In this document: positions 22,357 to 34,018 of the stretch, piece after piece
How positions within the stretch are numbered: position 1 is the first letter of the stretch
Layout of the letters: every line of letters starts with the position of its first letter
Source of the DNA: Phragmites australis
Lineage: Eukaryota > Streptophyta > Magnoliopsida > Poales > Poaceae
DNA: 64,000 nt
Reading direction: 5' to 3'
Assembly: GCF_958298935.1 (NCBI RefSeq)
Contig: NC_084944.1
Coordinates: forward strand, 20,305,679-20,369,678
Translations under genes and position numbers: made by a program
The notes under the pieces: model-generated
What the model was told of the DNA's origin: nothing
Database searches by the model: none
Seen by the model: the letters and a program-made list of their open reading frames with translations, nothing else

Positions 22357-22741
22357 AGTCCGGGTGGTACCATGTTCCCAAATGATGTATTTCGGACAAA
22401 GCCGTCCCTTCACAAGACCCGTCGAGTTCGTTACCTGATTCTTCAAAAGGCAAAAAACGTAGTTCAGGGTCCTCGGTCAACAAGAACAATTGAATGACAT
22501 CATTTCTTACCCTTTTGTTGTATACTTCTATTAATTATAAACTTTTGTTGCAAATTATTATTAGTTATGATCTGTAGTCAATGACATGTGAAATAACATT
22601 GTTACGTATGCATGAATGAGATGAAATGAGAATGAATTATGTATGTATGTGATACATTATGTGCTGAGATGATTATATGTGCATGTGCTTTATCTGACAT
22701 TATTTGTGCTGTAGTCGGCAAAGGCTACATTCTGTACAGGG
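22357..22741 (+). other. 3' region of the second gene
   Basis: No coding frame. AT-rich with GATTATATGTGC-type stretches; it runs to the start of the right subterminal repeats. Confidence 0.5.
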
Positions 22742-22987
22742 GGGAGCGGCTATTAGTGCCGGCTCAATATAAAAAACCAGCACTGATAGGATAATATCAG
22801 TGCCAGCTTTTACTAAAAACCGGCACTGATATTCTCTGCATCAGTGCCGGTTTTTCTTCGTTAGCCAGCACTGATACTCATTATCAGTGCTGCGTCAAAA
22901 ACCGACACTGATAGTCCATGACTATCAGTGCCGAGTAATCAGTGCCGGTTCAGAAACCGTCACTGATGACGCTTTTGAGCCGGCACT
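22742..22987. repeat. CACTA right subterminal repeats
   Basis: At least ten copies of CAGTGCCGG(T/C)T and its complement in dense alternation, ending just inside the right terminal repeat. Confidence 0.9.
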
Positions 22988-23009
22988 GATGACCATTTCT
23001 GTTGTAGTG
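22988..23009 (-). repeat. CACTA right terminal inverted repeat
   Basis: Reverse complement begins CACTACAACAGAAATGG and pairs with 3525-3546 with two mismatches. It is followed by the target duplication aag. Confidence 0.95.
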
Positions 23010-24156
23010 AAGGTTTTCAATCGAAACAAGAGTTGGAACACATCAAGCAACCAATGAGGAAGTGCCATGTCGAAAAAGGAGCCGAAACCGACATGGTTTG
23101 GTACGGGTGCCCATGGGCGGTGTACAATAATTCCTGCAAACTGACTCAAATTCAACCGACCTTCTCCCTCTATATAATGAAGGGCATGGCATAGTCAAAA
23201 TCACGCCAATCCATAATGTAATCACAATTTCCATGATTACATCCACCTTGGGGTGCCGAGAGTAATTAGAACCTCTAGTTGATTAGATTAGTCGTCTCTA
23301 ATAAGACTAGTCTAGTTGTCTAATTAGATTAGCCAAGGCAATTAGATCTTGATTAGAAGCTTCATTGCCTCCAATCTTGTTGTAATCGCCCGAAGCTTCT
23401 CTAATCTAGACATGGTTCAAGAGCCCCTTTAGATCTACATCAAGGTTTGTACTAAAGGTGAAGTATTCATATGATGATGTGATCTTGTATCTTCTGTTGA
23501 AGATCTCTCCTCTTGATGAATTAGCTACCTTTGATCTTCTTGATTTACACACATTGCAAGTATGCTTCTTTCTTCGTCTAAGGCTAGGTTAGACGATATA
23601 GTGCTATAGATGTAATCATGGTGATTAGATCTATAGTACTGATCCTCGCGATGTTTAAGGCTCGCTTTATTGCGTTCTTAACGGAGGCATGGGCAGACTA
23701 GCCTAGTTATCGTGATAGGGCCAAGGGCGAAAGGTCATGCGCTTAGCTAATGAATCATGATAGATTGCATTGGTTTAAATATACTAGAAGTAGTCTTGAG
23801 TGAGATTTCTTATTGGCTGAATCTCAACTAGATGTGCTATCTAGGCTATCACGTGATATTTTGGTTACTCTCTCTCTCTCTCTCTCTCTCTCTCTAGTTT
23901 ATCTAGATTCTCTAGGATTGGTTGGCTCTTTTCCTTGTGCTTTGCTCATGCTCGTGCTTTGCTTTGCTCTAGCGCTTCTTCATATGCATGCTCTTATTGC
24001 TAATAGGACGATATGTTGATTGGTTAGAAAGCTCTAGGACCTCGATTACGGATTCCTTGTGGATTCGATATAAACCTTGGAATACTCTGAGGGAAAAGCT
24101 ACAGATGATACTATGCGCTTGCGGTTCTTATTAAGTGTGCGTAGATGTCACCAACA
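23010..24156 (+). mobile_element. LTR-A 5' LTR, second part
   Basis: Resumes at AAGGTTTTCAA and matches 31588-32709 almost throughout, ending CCAACA. With 3090-3524 it makes a 1.58-kb LTR against 1.55 kb for the 3' copy. A (CT)n microsatellite lies at 23868-23895, with its counterpart at 32442-32465; the two differ in length. Confidence 0.93.
23868..23895. repeat. (CT)14 microsatellite in LTR-A
   Basis: A 28-base pure CT run in the 5' LTR. The 3' LTR has 24 bases at the same place, showing slippage since insertion. Confidence 0.95.
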
Positions 24157-24183
24157 CACCAATTTTTCGGACTAATATTAAGT

Positions 24184-24203
24184 CTAGCGCTGTTGTGGGG
24201 GAA
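24184..24203 (+). other. possible primer-binding site of LTR-A
   Basis: TAGCGCTGTTGTGGGGGAAT resembles a decayed TGGCGCCGTTGCCGGGGA site. It lies 27 bases after the LTR, further than usual. The phrase TTTTTCGGACTAAT occurs on both sides of it (24163 and 24235), hinting at a small local duplication that could explain the gap. Confidence 0.4.
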
Positions 24204-26058
24204 TTGGCAACTCGAACCTAGGGCGATCTTTCTGATTTTTCGGACTAATCCTATCATTATATTGCATATGTTCGGTTTTTCTGTTATGTTCATTGAACAG
24301 GTGATCATCGATGAGCCCCAACGCAAGATCATGGCTCAACACACCAATTTGACACAAGACAACCAAAGGAAGTGCCACATTCTTCGTTGACCCATCCCTC
24401 ATTGACGAAAGCCACACTCTTAGCGACGATGCTAACAAAGTTTGTGATCTAGCATCTGCTATCGAGTTTGCTACTTCTCCTTCAATTAAGAACACTCACG
24501 ATGAAGGTGTAGCAAAGAAAAGAATGGTTCAGCGTCACTATCGCCATCCAGCGACGTTGACATCAAGACCCTATGGTATGGAAAGTCAAGCTCTTTGACT
24601 CTAAACAGAGCGCTTTCGGGAGGCAACCCGTTTCTTGCATTATATTAGTAAGCATATAGTTGCATGCTGCCAGGAGTTCAACCTGGATTTTTCTTTCTTT
24701 TTGGTAGTTGCATTTAGCGTTTTTGGGAGGTCAACCCGGAATTTTAATCTTGAGAGAATTCTAACAAAACTTTAAGCACACAAAACTAAAAGAAATAGGC
24801 CTTCACTCATGAATATTCTCTGTAGAGTTTTCAATTTCTCTATGGCTTATTTTCTTTTTCTTGTTCCCTTTTGGTTTTTTCCTTTTTCTCTTTTGGATTT
24901 TATTCCTTTTTCAAAAATCTCACTTCTACCTCTTTTGGAAAACTTCTTTATCTTTTTCTCTTTTGTCCCACAAAACAGACTCAAATTTCTAGATTTTTCT
25001 TGATGTCCTTAATCAAATCAGCACCAATTGGGAGGAGTCCAATGACCACCAAATGTGGAAGGACTAGGATCCCCAGACTTTTGCATCTCACTGATGTGCT
25101 GCCATGTTTCATGCTTTCTTGAATTTTCTTGGAATTTCTTCTGTTTTGGGGGCTTTTGGTTTTTAAATCTTTTTGTTGCATTCATTTATCCATCCATCAT
25201 CTTTTTGCATTTAAAAACAAATAAAAACTGAAAAACTGAAAAACATAAAGCTTAGTTTAATTACGCATTTCGATGCATATGATCTTAGCAAGTCACATGC
25301 CAACGTGGTGTTTGGGGTCTTTGTTTTTGGTCTATGTAGTGTTTTCGGGCTAAGCTTCATTCAAAAAAATATATTTCATCTTCCACCTCATGCCTTTCAT
25401 TGAATTATTTTCAAAACCTTTTGCAAAAACCCTCTTTTTATTCTTTTTCTTTATTTTTCATCTTTATTTTTGTTTCTTTTTCTTTCTCTTTTAAGCCATA
25501 GAGTAAAGTCAGGCTCTACAGAAATATTTCATTCATTGTCATATTTTGCCTCGATATTTGCTTTGCACGTCGGCCGTCACTCCGACGTGTACATGTGTTG
25601 TTTTTCTCCTTTTGTCATGCAGGTGCCATGTGGAAAAAAGCTAATTCTTGAGGAGAATGAAACCATGAAGACATCATCATTCACACTATCATGCCATCAC
25701 TCTATTACTGGGTGACCTTTGCCAAGCAGATGATGAATTTAAAAATTCACGGCGAAGCTTTCTTCCTCATGATCAACACAAGGAGAAGCAACCAGTCACT
25801 CTCCATCCTCCATTGTTGTCTCATTCCCATGACGCCACAACACAAGCATCAACATCATGGATTAATGATTGGAAGTCAGTTCAACATAACCAGCATATAA
25901 GTCGCCTGTGAGGAGAGAGAGCTTTTTCAGTCTTCAAAGTTTCATTATGCTGGAGAAGGCTCTACAAGTTGGGATGAGCATACATGAAACAAGGGATTCA
26001 AGCAACCTAAGGAATGTTCTAGAATTCTGACTCGGTCCTCTCATACAGTGGATGGAAG
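24204..26058 (+). other. LTR-A leader region
   Basis: No intact gene. A broken frame near 24330-24600 may be a gag-like remnant. The phrase GGGAGG(C/T)(A/C)AACCCG-like occurs twice (about 24619 and 24726). 24800-25500 is pyrimidine-rich. Confidence 0.4.
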
Positions 26059-27057
26059 GTGTTCAACAACCATGATCGAAGCTATTTGGAGAAGTTGGCA
26101 TTGGAAGTGCTAACTACATTCCACATCACCAAGGATGAAGATGGCAATGACTGCATCACTTTCAGGATAGGAGATGCCACCAAGACTATGAATTATACTC
26201 AAGTGACTACGACATTATCTTTTGAAGGAAATGCTCCTGCAGAAGTCACGGTTTCTTCTGGAGGATCTAAAGAATTTTGGAGGAAAATTGCTAATGGATT
26301 TGTTGCAAGTCATGGCAATATTCGCAACCCCACTATTGATGCAGAATTTCTGGAAAGCCGGTGGACCTTCATGTGAGCTAGAGAAGAAATGGGTATATGC
26401 TGCAGTGATGAAGAGAAGAAGAATCAATCTGGTCCTGAGAATGATGAGCACTAGGAGAAGTATCTTGAACAGGCACTCAAAGGGAGATAGTATTTGCTGT
26501 GCACTGTACACTACTTGCTGCAGTTGTCAGTGAGAAGATGGACTTCACTCAAATTCGAATGTGCCTCTGCAAAAATGGTGAATATAGCACATACACGCCA
26601 CTCTGGAGCAACCAGGAAGAAGGGATACTATCTCAGAAAAACTGGAGTCAAATTGCCAGATGAGAGACTTGGACCGTGGAGAAATGATGACGGAAAATGG
26701 TTGAAAGATGAGCTGTATGAAGGACAAGATGGCCAGCACCTGAGCAAATGGATGAGCAGAGAAATAGACTCACAATCTGCAAGATCTCAAAACACTGCTC
26801 GGGATAAGGGCTAGAATACTCGAGAATGGAGTCAGATGGAAGATCTTGATCAACAAATAGATGAAGGCCAACACGATGGATCACTTTCTCAGAATTCTGA
26901 AGCAAGCAATGATGCCACTTCCACTTCCAGTTTAAGGCACCACCTCGATTCTAAGCTACACCATTCTCATCCATTCAGCAGCAACAATTTCAACACTGCC
27001 CAAGCTCAAGGGACTGAAGGTTTTGTCACATCAATGAGCTATGCTTGGGGCAGATGA
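26059..27057 (+). pseudogene. LTR-A structural protein remnant (Athila/Tat-like ORF1)
   Basis: A 105-codon frame (26059-26376) contains Y-L-E-K-L-A-L-E, then I-T-F-R-I-G-D, and F-W-R-K-I-A..I-R-N-P. That pattern is familiar from ORF1/gag-like proteins of Athila- and Tat-type plant gypsy elements. Further pieces in other frames lead to a Ser/Asn-rich tail ending at 27057. No protease, RT or integrase motif was found anywhere in 24157-31156, so this element appears non-autonomous. The family assignment is from memory and tentative. Confidence 0.45.
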
Positions 27058-28154
27058 TTTCTGTCAGAAGAAACCGTTGTGTGCAAGTGCTACAAAGACT
27101 GAGGAGCTGCTGGCATTCTTAGAAAATTGACATGGTGAAGAAGAGAAGCTACGAGGTGCAAAAGAAGAAAAACGGAATGATCAATATATTATAGCCGGAA
27201 TTCTGAAAGATGTTCCTGACATAGTCTACACAACTCCACGGTACAATAAATCTGTTCTCTTCAAGAATTACAAGCATTTCCGAAGGGTTAATCAGAGGGA
27301 ATTGGAGTTTCAAGCAAATCTGGAATTATTCGCGCAGTCCAAAAATAGCAAGATATTCCAATGAAGATTTGGAGACCAAGATGGCCTTAAATGAAAAAAA
27401 TTACAATGGCAAAGTTTTAGATCTCGCCGAAAGCTTCGATTTGGATATATGGAAGGTGTGATTTGGATTCCAGATGCAGAAGATATTGCCCTCAAAATAC
27501 ACTCTGGTCAGAAAAATTCAGAACAGGATAGATCAGATTTCAACGCAATTTAAAGGCCAAGATGATGTTTCTGGAGGTTCGTACAAGGATGTAGAACTTT
27601 TCGAAAGCTACAATTTGGACACCAGATTCTTACAATTTGGAGTTTGAACGTGGGAGATATCACTGTTTGAGCATGGAACTACGAATTGCTTGCGAAGTGC
27701 TGAACACCGTTGAAGTTCAAAGATGATTTTGATCAAGAGAATCAAAATTTCTCACACCAGGTTCCTGAAGAAAGACTATGCCCAAGTAGAAGGCCATGCT
27801 ATGTTGAACACACATGAATGAGATGATCTGAGAATAAAGAGAAATAAAAGGAAAAGGAAGAAGGAGAAGATCAAGACGTCGGATAGTGAGACACATTGAA
27901 CAATTAAGGAATCCGGAGCATCCGAGGCTGGGTACGCATAGTGATAACTTGGATTGCGTGGCCCATGCAGATGGAATGGTGAAAACTCTCTTCCACCACA
28001 TCATTGCAGCAGTGAGCTAAAAATTAAGCATGTGGAACATCTTCATCTGTCGGTACCGTATCTCTTTCCCTCATTAATTTTGCTGCAGGAGATTTTCTTT
28101 GCTTTCTTTAATTCTCTCGTCAATCAATAACATATACTATCCAGCCAAGATCCG
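27058..28154 (+). other. LTR-A internal non-coding region
   Basis: No coding region can be supported. There are remnants of A/G-rich sequence and many short frames with stops. Confidence 0.5.
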
Positions 28155-29262
28155 GCAGCCTCTCAAGCCTTCTGATACTGTAGCAGTGGGTCTCGATACT
28201 GTTTATGTATACATGTATGTATATATGTACGTGTAATGTACTTGTACGTATATGTATATGTGTATACATATAATATACATATACCTATACTATAGGTAAT
28301 TTTCATTTTCAGAAAATTCTAGGAAAATGTCAAAATGAATATTAGTTATATTGATAAATTAGCTGAAAAAATCTAAAATGCAAAGAAAAATATCTAAAAC
28401 TCAAAATAATATGAAACAAAATTTTTAAGGTTCATATTACTTTCATCTATATGTAAAAACTATGTGCATGCATAAAAGTACTACTGTTTTCTCTATAATT
28501 AATTGAATGTGTTAAACATTGATAAATTCATAAATAAATATTGATATGTTCAAATTTGTGAACCTAATATTTTAGTCTTCTTTTATCATGCTCTGTGCAG
28601 CAAAATAAAAACAGGCACGGCGTAGGTGCACCAGTCAGACTAGTATATATTAAAGGTCAAGAATTTGCAGCCTCTCAAGGTCTGGTTACCATAGGAACTG
28701 TAGCAGTGGATCCCACGTATGCACATATAGATATACGGATGTGTGTACATATACATGTAATGTATAGATACATGTATATACATGTTGTATACATACATAT
28801 ACATATATATACATATGCATACACGTGTGTATAGATATACAAATATGTACATATATACGCGTACATATATATATATACGTATATGTATGTGTATGCTTAT
28901 ATTTACACATGTAATATAATTTTCATTTTCGGTAAATTCCAGAAAAATGTTGAAAGGAATATTAGTTAGATTGATAATTGGTTGAAATAATCTAAAATGC
29001 AAAAAATCTAAAACTCAAAAAATATAAAACAAATTTTGTTAGGTTCATATTACTATATTCTACATGTTAAAATTATTTGCATACATGAAAGGACTACTAT
29101 TTTCCTTATAATTAAGTGAATATGTTAAATATTGATAAATTTATAAATAAATATTGAGATATCCAAAATTGGTGAACCTAATTTTTTAGTCTTCTTTTGT
29201 TATGCTCTGTGCAACAAAAAATGAGCATGGAGTAGGTGCACCAATCAACCTATTATTTTTAA
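28155..29262. repeat. direct duplication, two units of about 0.52-0.59 kb
   Basis: Both units start GCAGCCTCTCAA (28155 and 28677), then CTGTAGCAGTGG, a variable TATACATGTA-rich stretch and a conserved AT-rich block (28330-28600 and 28930-29215). Both close with TAGGTGCACCA. The period is 522 bp. The conserved AT-rich block also resembles CACTA intron sequence at about 4190-4450. Confidence 0.8.
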
Positions 29263-30219
29263 GTGTGGCACCCTTCCATTGTTGTTCCGGAGGAAGCTTA
29301 CTTGTAACAAGCCACTTAGACTAGACAGAACAATGACATGCCCTAATAGCTACCTTAGGGTGTCCCAATGTCATTCACTTATATAGGGCAGTTGTATTTT
29401 CACCTTTAGGTAACGTGCATAATAATGTTGCATCATGCTTGAGAAATGATGAAAGTTGCTACTGCCCTTTAATCTGTGGATGCTTTAGAGCTATTACAAC
29501 TTGAATTTGATAGGCACTGAATCAATTTGACTAATTGCTTTATGGTGGAGTTTATGCTTTATGAGAAGACCCTATATTTTTCTTTGTCACTTGTGGGATC
29601 ATGCTATGCTCTCAATGAAGGATATTTCAATATGCTTTGAGTTTCTCAAGTTTTTAGAAAATGCTTTAATCTCACTTTTGGTCTCTATACTCCTTCCATA
29701 TGTTTACTCTCTTGCATAGACTACACCTACCAGATTCAAATAAATGCTTCCATGATAAAACCTTTGATAAAATTGCTGCATGCTTCTTAGTGAGTTGGGT
29801 CAAGTTTGTATTCTTTTGGTAGGGGCTTAGAAGTTGGCCATTTTTTTTGTGTACCTTTCACTTGCTTTCTAGCCTTTTCAATCCATGCATTGCCTATTTC
29901 ACTTTGAAGTATGTGCAAACTTTGCTGGATTTCCACCCTAATAGCCATATTTCTTTTTGGTGTTATCCCCTCCTTGACCACAACCTATTCGGATTTGAGT
30001 TTCTCATCAAGCCCTTGCATAATCATCATCATCATCATAGTTCTATGCACTTATTGAAGATGAAGTCCTATGCAAACAAGGAACTATAATGCAAAGGAGC
30101 AACTGAAGGTATCAGAAATTTCAAAGCTGAATATATCATAGTATGGTACCCCCATTCTGCTCGGTTCAAAAAGAGACCCTCCTGGGTAAAAAGAAAATTC
30201 AGGAGAGGTGGAAGAAGGT

Positions 30220-30254
30220 GTGCTCAAGGATGAGCACAATTTAAGCATGGGGGA
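30220..30254 (+). other. hairpin plus internal polypurine tract
   Basis: GTGCTCA-agga-TGAGCAC (perfect 7-bp stem) is followed by TTTAAGCATGGGGGA. It closely parallels the tract next to the 3' LTR. Confidence 0.6.
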
Positions 30255-31118
30255 TTTCGTCAGATTTTCAATAAAAATCCTCTTGAAGAGATGGATTATA
30301 CTCAATCTATGAGTTGGATGAAAGCGCGGTGCTTGGATCCAATTGTTTTTGGTAAATTTGATGCAAGTATGGTTCTTGGATCTAGTTTGCTGATGACATC
30401 ATCATAGTTTGCAAGATTCTTTTTCCACAAGGAGATTTCTCGATGAGAAAGACAAGATAGTGCATAGACTATGAAGCTTCAAGTAAGTGCAATCAAGGGC
30501 TGAGACTCTTATCCTTTCCAACCATGTGCAATCCGATAACGGGGACTTCCTTTGTGCCCCGGGATCATCCTTTGCCATTTGCACATATCTATTGTTCTAA
30601 AGCGTGTGTTCTCTCTCTCACACATCATTTTTGTTCCAATGGCCTTTTTTATAAGTTCCCTATAAATCCAAGTAGAATTATCTCTTGACTTGACAATATT
30701 CTTTGATTGTATGTTTGCTTTTCCTTGTTTTTCCTCATCAAGCTACAGATAAAGCTGTCCACTTAAAATATTTGTAGAGTAGGAAATTCATGTTCTTTGG
30801 CTTTGAGAGACTTGAGAGTTGAGTGTTTGCCTTAGTCTTTGCAAGATGAGTACTTTTGCTTGGTATGAAAGAGACCTTCTTTTCAAAAATATTATTTGGG
30901 AACCCGGGTTGAGGAATAGACTGATTTGAGAGATTATCTTTTATTGTGTGACTAGAATTTTTTGTGGTAGTTCTTTTTCTTTGGCTTGGTCCCCATAAGC
31001 ATATGTCTAAAGATTTGGTGCATTTAAACCTGCCATTAACAACCTCTATTTGTTGAAGCATGTTAATTGGCATGATTGCAATGTTGATCTCATTTTGGGA
31101 GGATTACCCGTCTTAGTG

Positions 31119-31156
31119 TTTGCTCGGGGACGAGCAAAGTCTAAGCATGGGAGAGT
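31119..31156 (+). other. hairpin plus polypurine tract of LTR-A
   Basis: TTTGCTCG-ggga-CGAGCAAA (perfect 8-bp stem) is followed by CTAAGCATGGGAGAG, directly before the LTR start TGTTGG at 31157. The position fits the plus-strand primer. Confidence 0.7.
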
Positions 31157-32709
31157 TGTTGGCACTTGTTATTGTACCATTTTAGTGCTTAATTCTCTCA
31201 ATCTATGGCTTGACTTGCAACATGATATTATGTATTATTACAGCTAACCTTGATGATTTTCGAGTATGCTGTCGTTTTTGAAGTGTTTTGCAAAATCTCA
31301 TAAAAAGATGACAAAATACCAGGAAAAGACTCAAATTGGGAAAGACATGAAAAAGATCAAAATTCAGGAGAAAAGCCAGGGCTGACTGGGCCAAGTGGGC
31401 CCAGTCGCCCATGGGTGCCCCCTAGATGCCCTCCTTAGGCCCACTAGGCCCAATCAAGGCCCAACTTCATCACCGACATCCCCTCACCCATCTAGAAGCT
31501 TTCCCACGTTGGAAATTTACAGAAGTCAGCAGAAAAATATGGAATTCTACTCCGACATGGACTTGCGATCAAACTAAAATTCTTGGATTTCTAGAAGGTT
31601 TTCAACCGAAAAAAGAGTTGGAACACGTCAAGCAACCAATGAGGAAGCGCCACGTAGAAAAGGAGCAGAAACTAACATGGTTTGGCAGGGGCGCCCATGG
31701 GTGGTGCTACAGTAATTCCTGCAAACCGACTCAAATTCAACCAACCTTCTCCCACATATAATGAAGGGCAGGGCACGGCTAAAATCACACCAATTCACAA
31801 TGTAATCACAATTTCCGTGATTAGAGCCACCTCGGGGTGCCGAGAGTAATTAGAGCCTCTAGTTGATTAGATTATTCGCCTCAAATTAGACTAGTCTAGT
31901 TGTCTAATTAGATTAGCCAAGGTAATTAGAGCTTGATTAGAAGCTTCATTGCCTCTAATCGCCTGAAGCTTCTCTAATCTAGATGTGGTTCAAGTGCCCC
32001 TTCATATCTACATCAAGGTTTGTACTAAAGGTGAAGTATTCATATAATGATGTGATCTTGTTTCTTCTTGTTGAAGATCTCTCCTCTTGATGAATTAGCT
32101 ACCTTTGATCTTCTTGATTTACACTCATTGCAAGTATGCTTCTTTCTTCGTCTAAGGCTAGGTTAGACGATATAGTGTTATAGATGTAATCGTGGTGATT
32201 AGATCTATAGTACCAATCCTCGCGATGTTTGAGGCTCGCTTTATTGTGTTCTTAGCGAAGGCATGGGCAGACTAGCCTAGTTGTCATGACAGGGCCAGGG
32301 GCGAAAGGTCATGCGCTTAGCTAATGAATCATGATAGATTGCATTGGTTTAAATATGCTAGAAGTAGTCTCGAGTGAGATTTCTTATTGGCTGAACCTCA
32401 ACTAGACGTGCTATCTAGGCTATCACGTGATATTGTGGTTACTCTCTCTCTCTCTCTCTCTCTCTAGTTTATATAGATTCGCTAGGATTGGCTGGCTCTT
32501 TGCCTTGTGCTTTGCTTTGCTCTAACGCTTCTTCCTATGCATGCTCTTCTTGCTAATAGGATGATCTGTTGGTTGGTTAGAAAGCTCTAGGACCTCAATT
32601 ACTGATTCCTTGTGGATTCGATATAAACCTTGGAATATTCTAAGGGAAAAGCTACAGATGACACTATGCGCTTGCGGTTCTTATTAAGTGTGCGCAGAAG
32701 TCACCAACA
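31157..32709 (+). mobile_element. LTR-A 3' LTR, uninterrupted (1553 bp)
   Basis: Begins TGTTGG and ends CCAACA. It is the intact partner that proves the CACTA insertion in the 5' LTR. Flanks are agcac (3085-3089) and ggcat (32710-32714), a possible decayed 5-bp target duplication. Confidence 0.93.
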
Positions 32710-33222
32710 GGCATGACTATATATAAGAGAACAGTGGCGGCAGCCATGTAGGAGGAGGCAGCCAAGGGGGTGGATGTCCTAGGGCACCCCTTAGGTGTGC
32801 TATTGGTGGTGGGGGCACACACCAACTTTGGCCTGTGTCCCAAGCGTGATTACAAGGCCTATGGCTCGATAAAGGTGATGCAACACCCGGCAGAAACAGC
32901 AGCAACTTGGAGCACCAACCTGGAGGCCTTCCTAGATGAATTTGTATGTGGAACCTAATTCATTGGAAAGATCTTCAAATAACCTTTCCATCGAGTACTT
33001 ATATGTCTCCATCGGACTCTGGCCGAAGGAATTATGGCCTACCAAACGTAGTGCTGTCAGGCTGTCTCCGAGTTGAATGTCCTCACCATGTTTTCTAAAC
33101 ACAAAGAAATTCTAGCATTAGGTAGCAACAAAGTCTCACTAAATTCATTATTCAAACTGAGGAACGATCTCACCTTGTGCGCAACATGAGTGTTCATATC
33201 CAGAGGCGGCATGGTCGCATCA
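32710..33222 (-). mobile_element. 5' half of the LTR of the non-autonomous CRM-like element
   Basis: On the minus strand it starts TGATGCGACC at 33222, after a purine tract, and joins the piece at 2747-3089. Together they give about 856 bp, close to the 892 bp of the related LTR at 4908. Matching landmarks include TTGGAAAG, GACTC..TGG..GAA..TTATGGCC and GTAGTGCTG, read in reverse. Confidence 0.7.
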
Positions 33223-33233
33223 TCCTCCTCTTC
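33223..33233 (-). other. polypurine tract of the non-autonomous CRM-like element
   Basis: The minus strand reads AAGAGGAGGA just before TGATGCGAC, the same place as AGGGGGAGGA before TGATGAG in the autonomous relative. Confidence 0.6.
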
Positions 33234-33589
33234 TTGATAGCAAACCGTCCTCAGTTTGAACGAATATGCATAATATTTGTTCTTCTTTTCCGAGGCCTGT
33301 GGGACAATATGCGTAGTGTGTGGAAGCAGCCAACAAGGCTCCCCTTCTTGTGACTGACCCTATCGCTTGAAAACAAAAGTAGAGAAACTCGACATGACAT
33401 GATTAGTGCTATTGTCACCCTCTATTGTATCCTGTAAGTGCACAACAAATAGAGGTTTCATTTTGGATCAAATGTAAACTTGATGCACCATATATTCTCC
33501 TCTATCATTATATCTACCAATAACAGGATATGTATGCCTAGATAACCATGGAAAATTAGAATATGCAAGAAGTTTCTTCTCTAAACTAC

Positions 33590-33862
33590 TTAGATCACAC
33601 AAATTATCAAATTCAATATAACCCAAAGTATTGAAAGAAGACAACAGTTGAGCTCATCCTTTTCATTAACAATGTGATGGATATGTCTACTTTCAGAACA
33701 GGTTTGTGATTCCAAAATAGAAGTGACATGTTCATTCACTAGACGTGATATGGATATAAGTGAAGTATTATCACATAACTCTTCTTTATCACAAGGAAAA
33801 ACAAGCAAATCATCTTGTGACAAGGGTAAATCAATTTTGGTGTCCACTAAATGTTGCTCCAA
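33590..33862 (-). pseudogene. small frame in the non-autonomous CRM-like element (90 aa)
   Basis: Acidic and Leu/Ser-rich, with P-C-D-K-E-E-L-C near its middle. I associate similar sequence loosely with spacer protein segments of grass gypsy elements, but cannot name a function. It lies between the gag remnant and the LTR; no pol motif is found in this element. Confidence 0.35.
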
Positions 33863-34018
33863 AATAGCATGAGTAGTGTTTCATTTTACTACATCAAAAT
33901 AATTCTCATTCTATTGAAGTGTAGCACATTTTTCATTACCTTTATTCCCTTTCTCAGCTACCATAAGTGCATTATCATCTGTAGCTTCTTCCAGCATGCA
34001 TGTGGCAGCAAGTATCTC

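Larger units (their letters stand above)
3525..23009 (+). mobile_element. CACTA (En/Spm) transposon, 19.5 kb, with two genes
   Basis: The element starts CACTACAATAGAAAT and ends ATTTCTGTTGTAGTG, giving 22-bp inverted ends with two mismatches. It is flanked by the 3-bp duplication aag (3522-3524 and 23010-23012), the length expected for CACTA elements. Deleting it restores the LTR-A sequence seen uninterrupted near 31590, which directly proves the insertion. Both ends carry many copies of TATCAGTGCCGGTT-type subterminal repeats. Inside are a TNP2 transposase gene and a second gene with a Ulp1-like domain, each with its own repeat block and TATA box. Both genes are broken, so this copy is not expected to move by itself. 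About 7.6 kb of its length is a nested retrotransposon. Confidence 0.95.
29263..31156 (+). other. LTR-A 3' non-coding region
   Basis: About 1.9 kb with no supported coding region, ending at the 3' LTR. It contains two copies of a hairpin plus purine-rich tract (30220-30257 and 31119-31156). Confidence 0.6.

Noticed and set aside
16275..23009. Reading the right half of CACTA-1 as a separate CACTA nested in the first
   Set aside because: No CACTA terminus and no 3-bp duplication is visible near 16275, and the two genes together match the usual content of one element. A past recombination between copies is not excluded.
28640..29002. Long minus-strand frames rich in Tyr, Ile and His
   Set aside because: They are translations of (TATACATA)-type low-complexity sequence, present in several overlapping frames.
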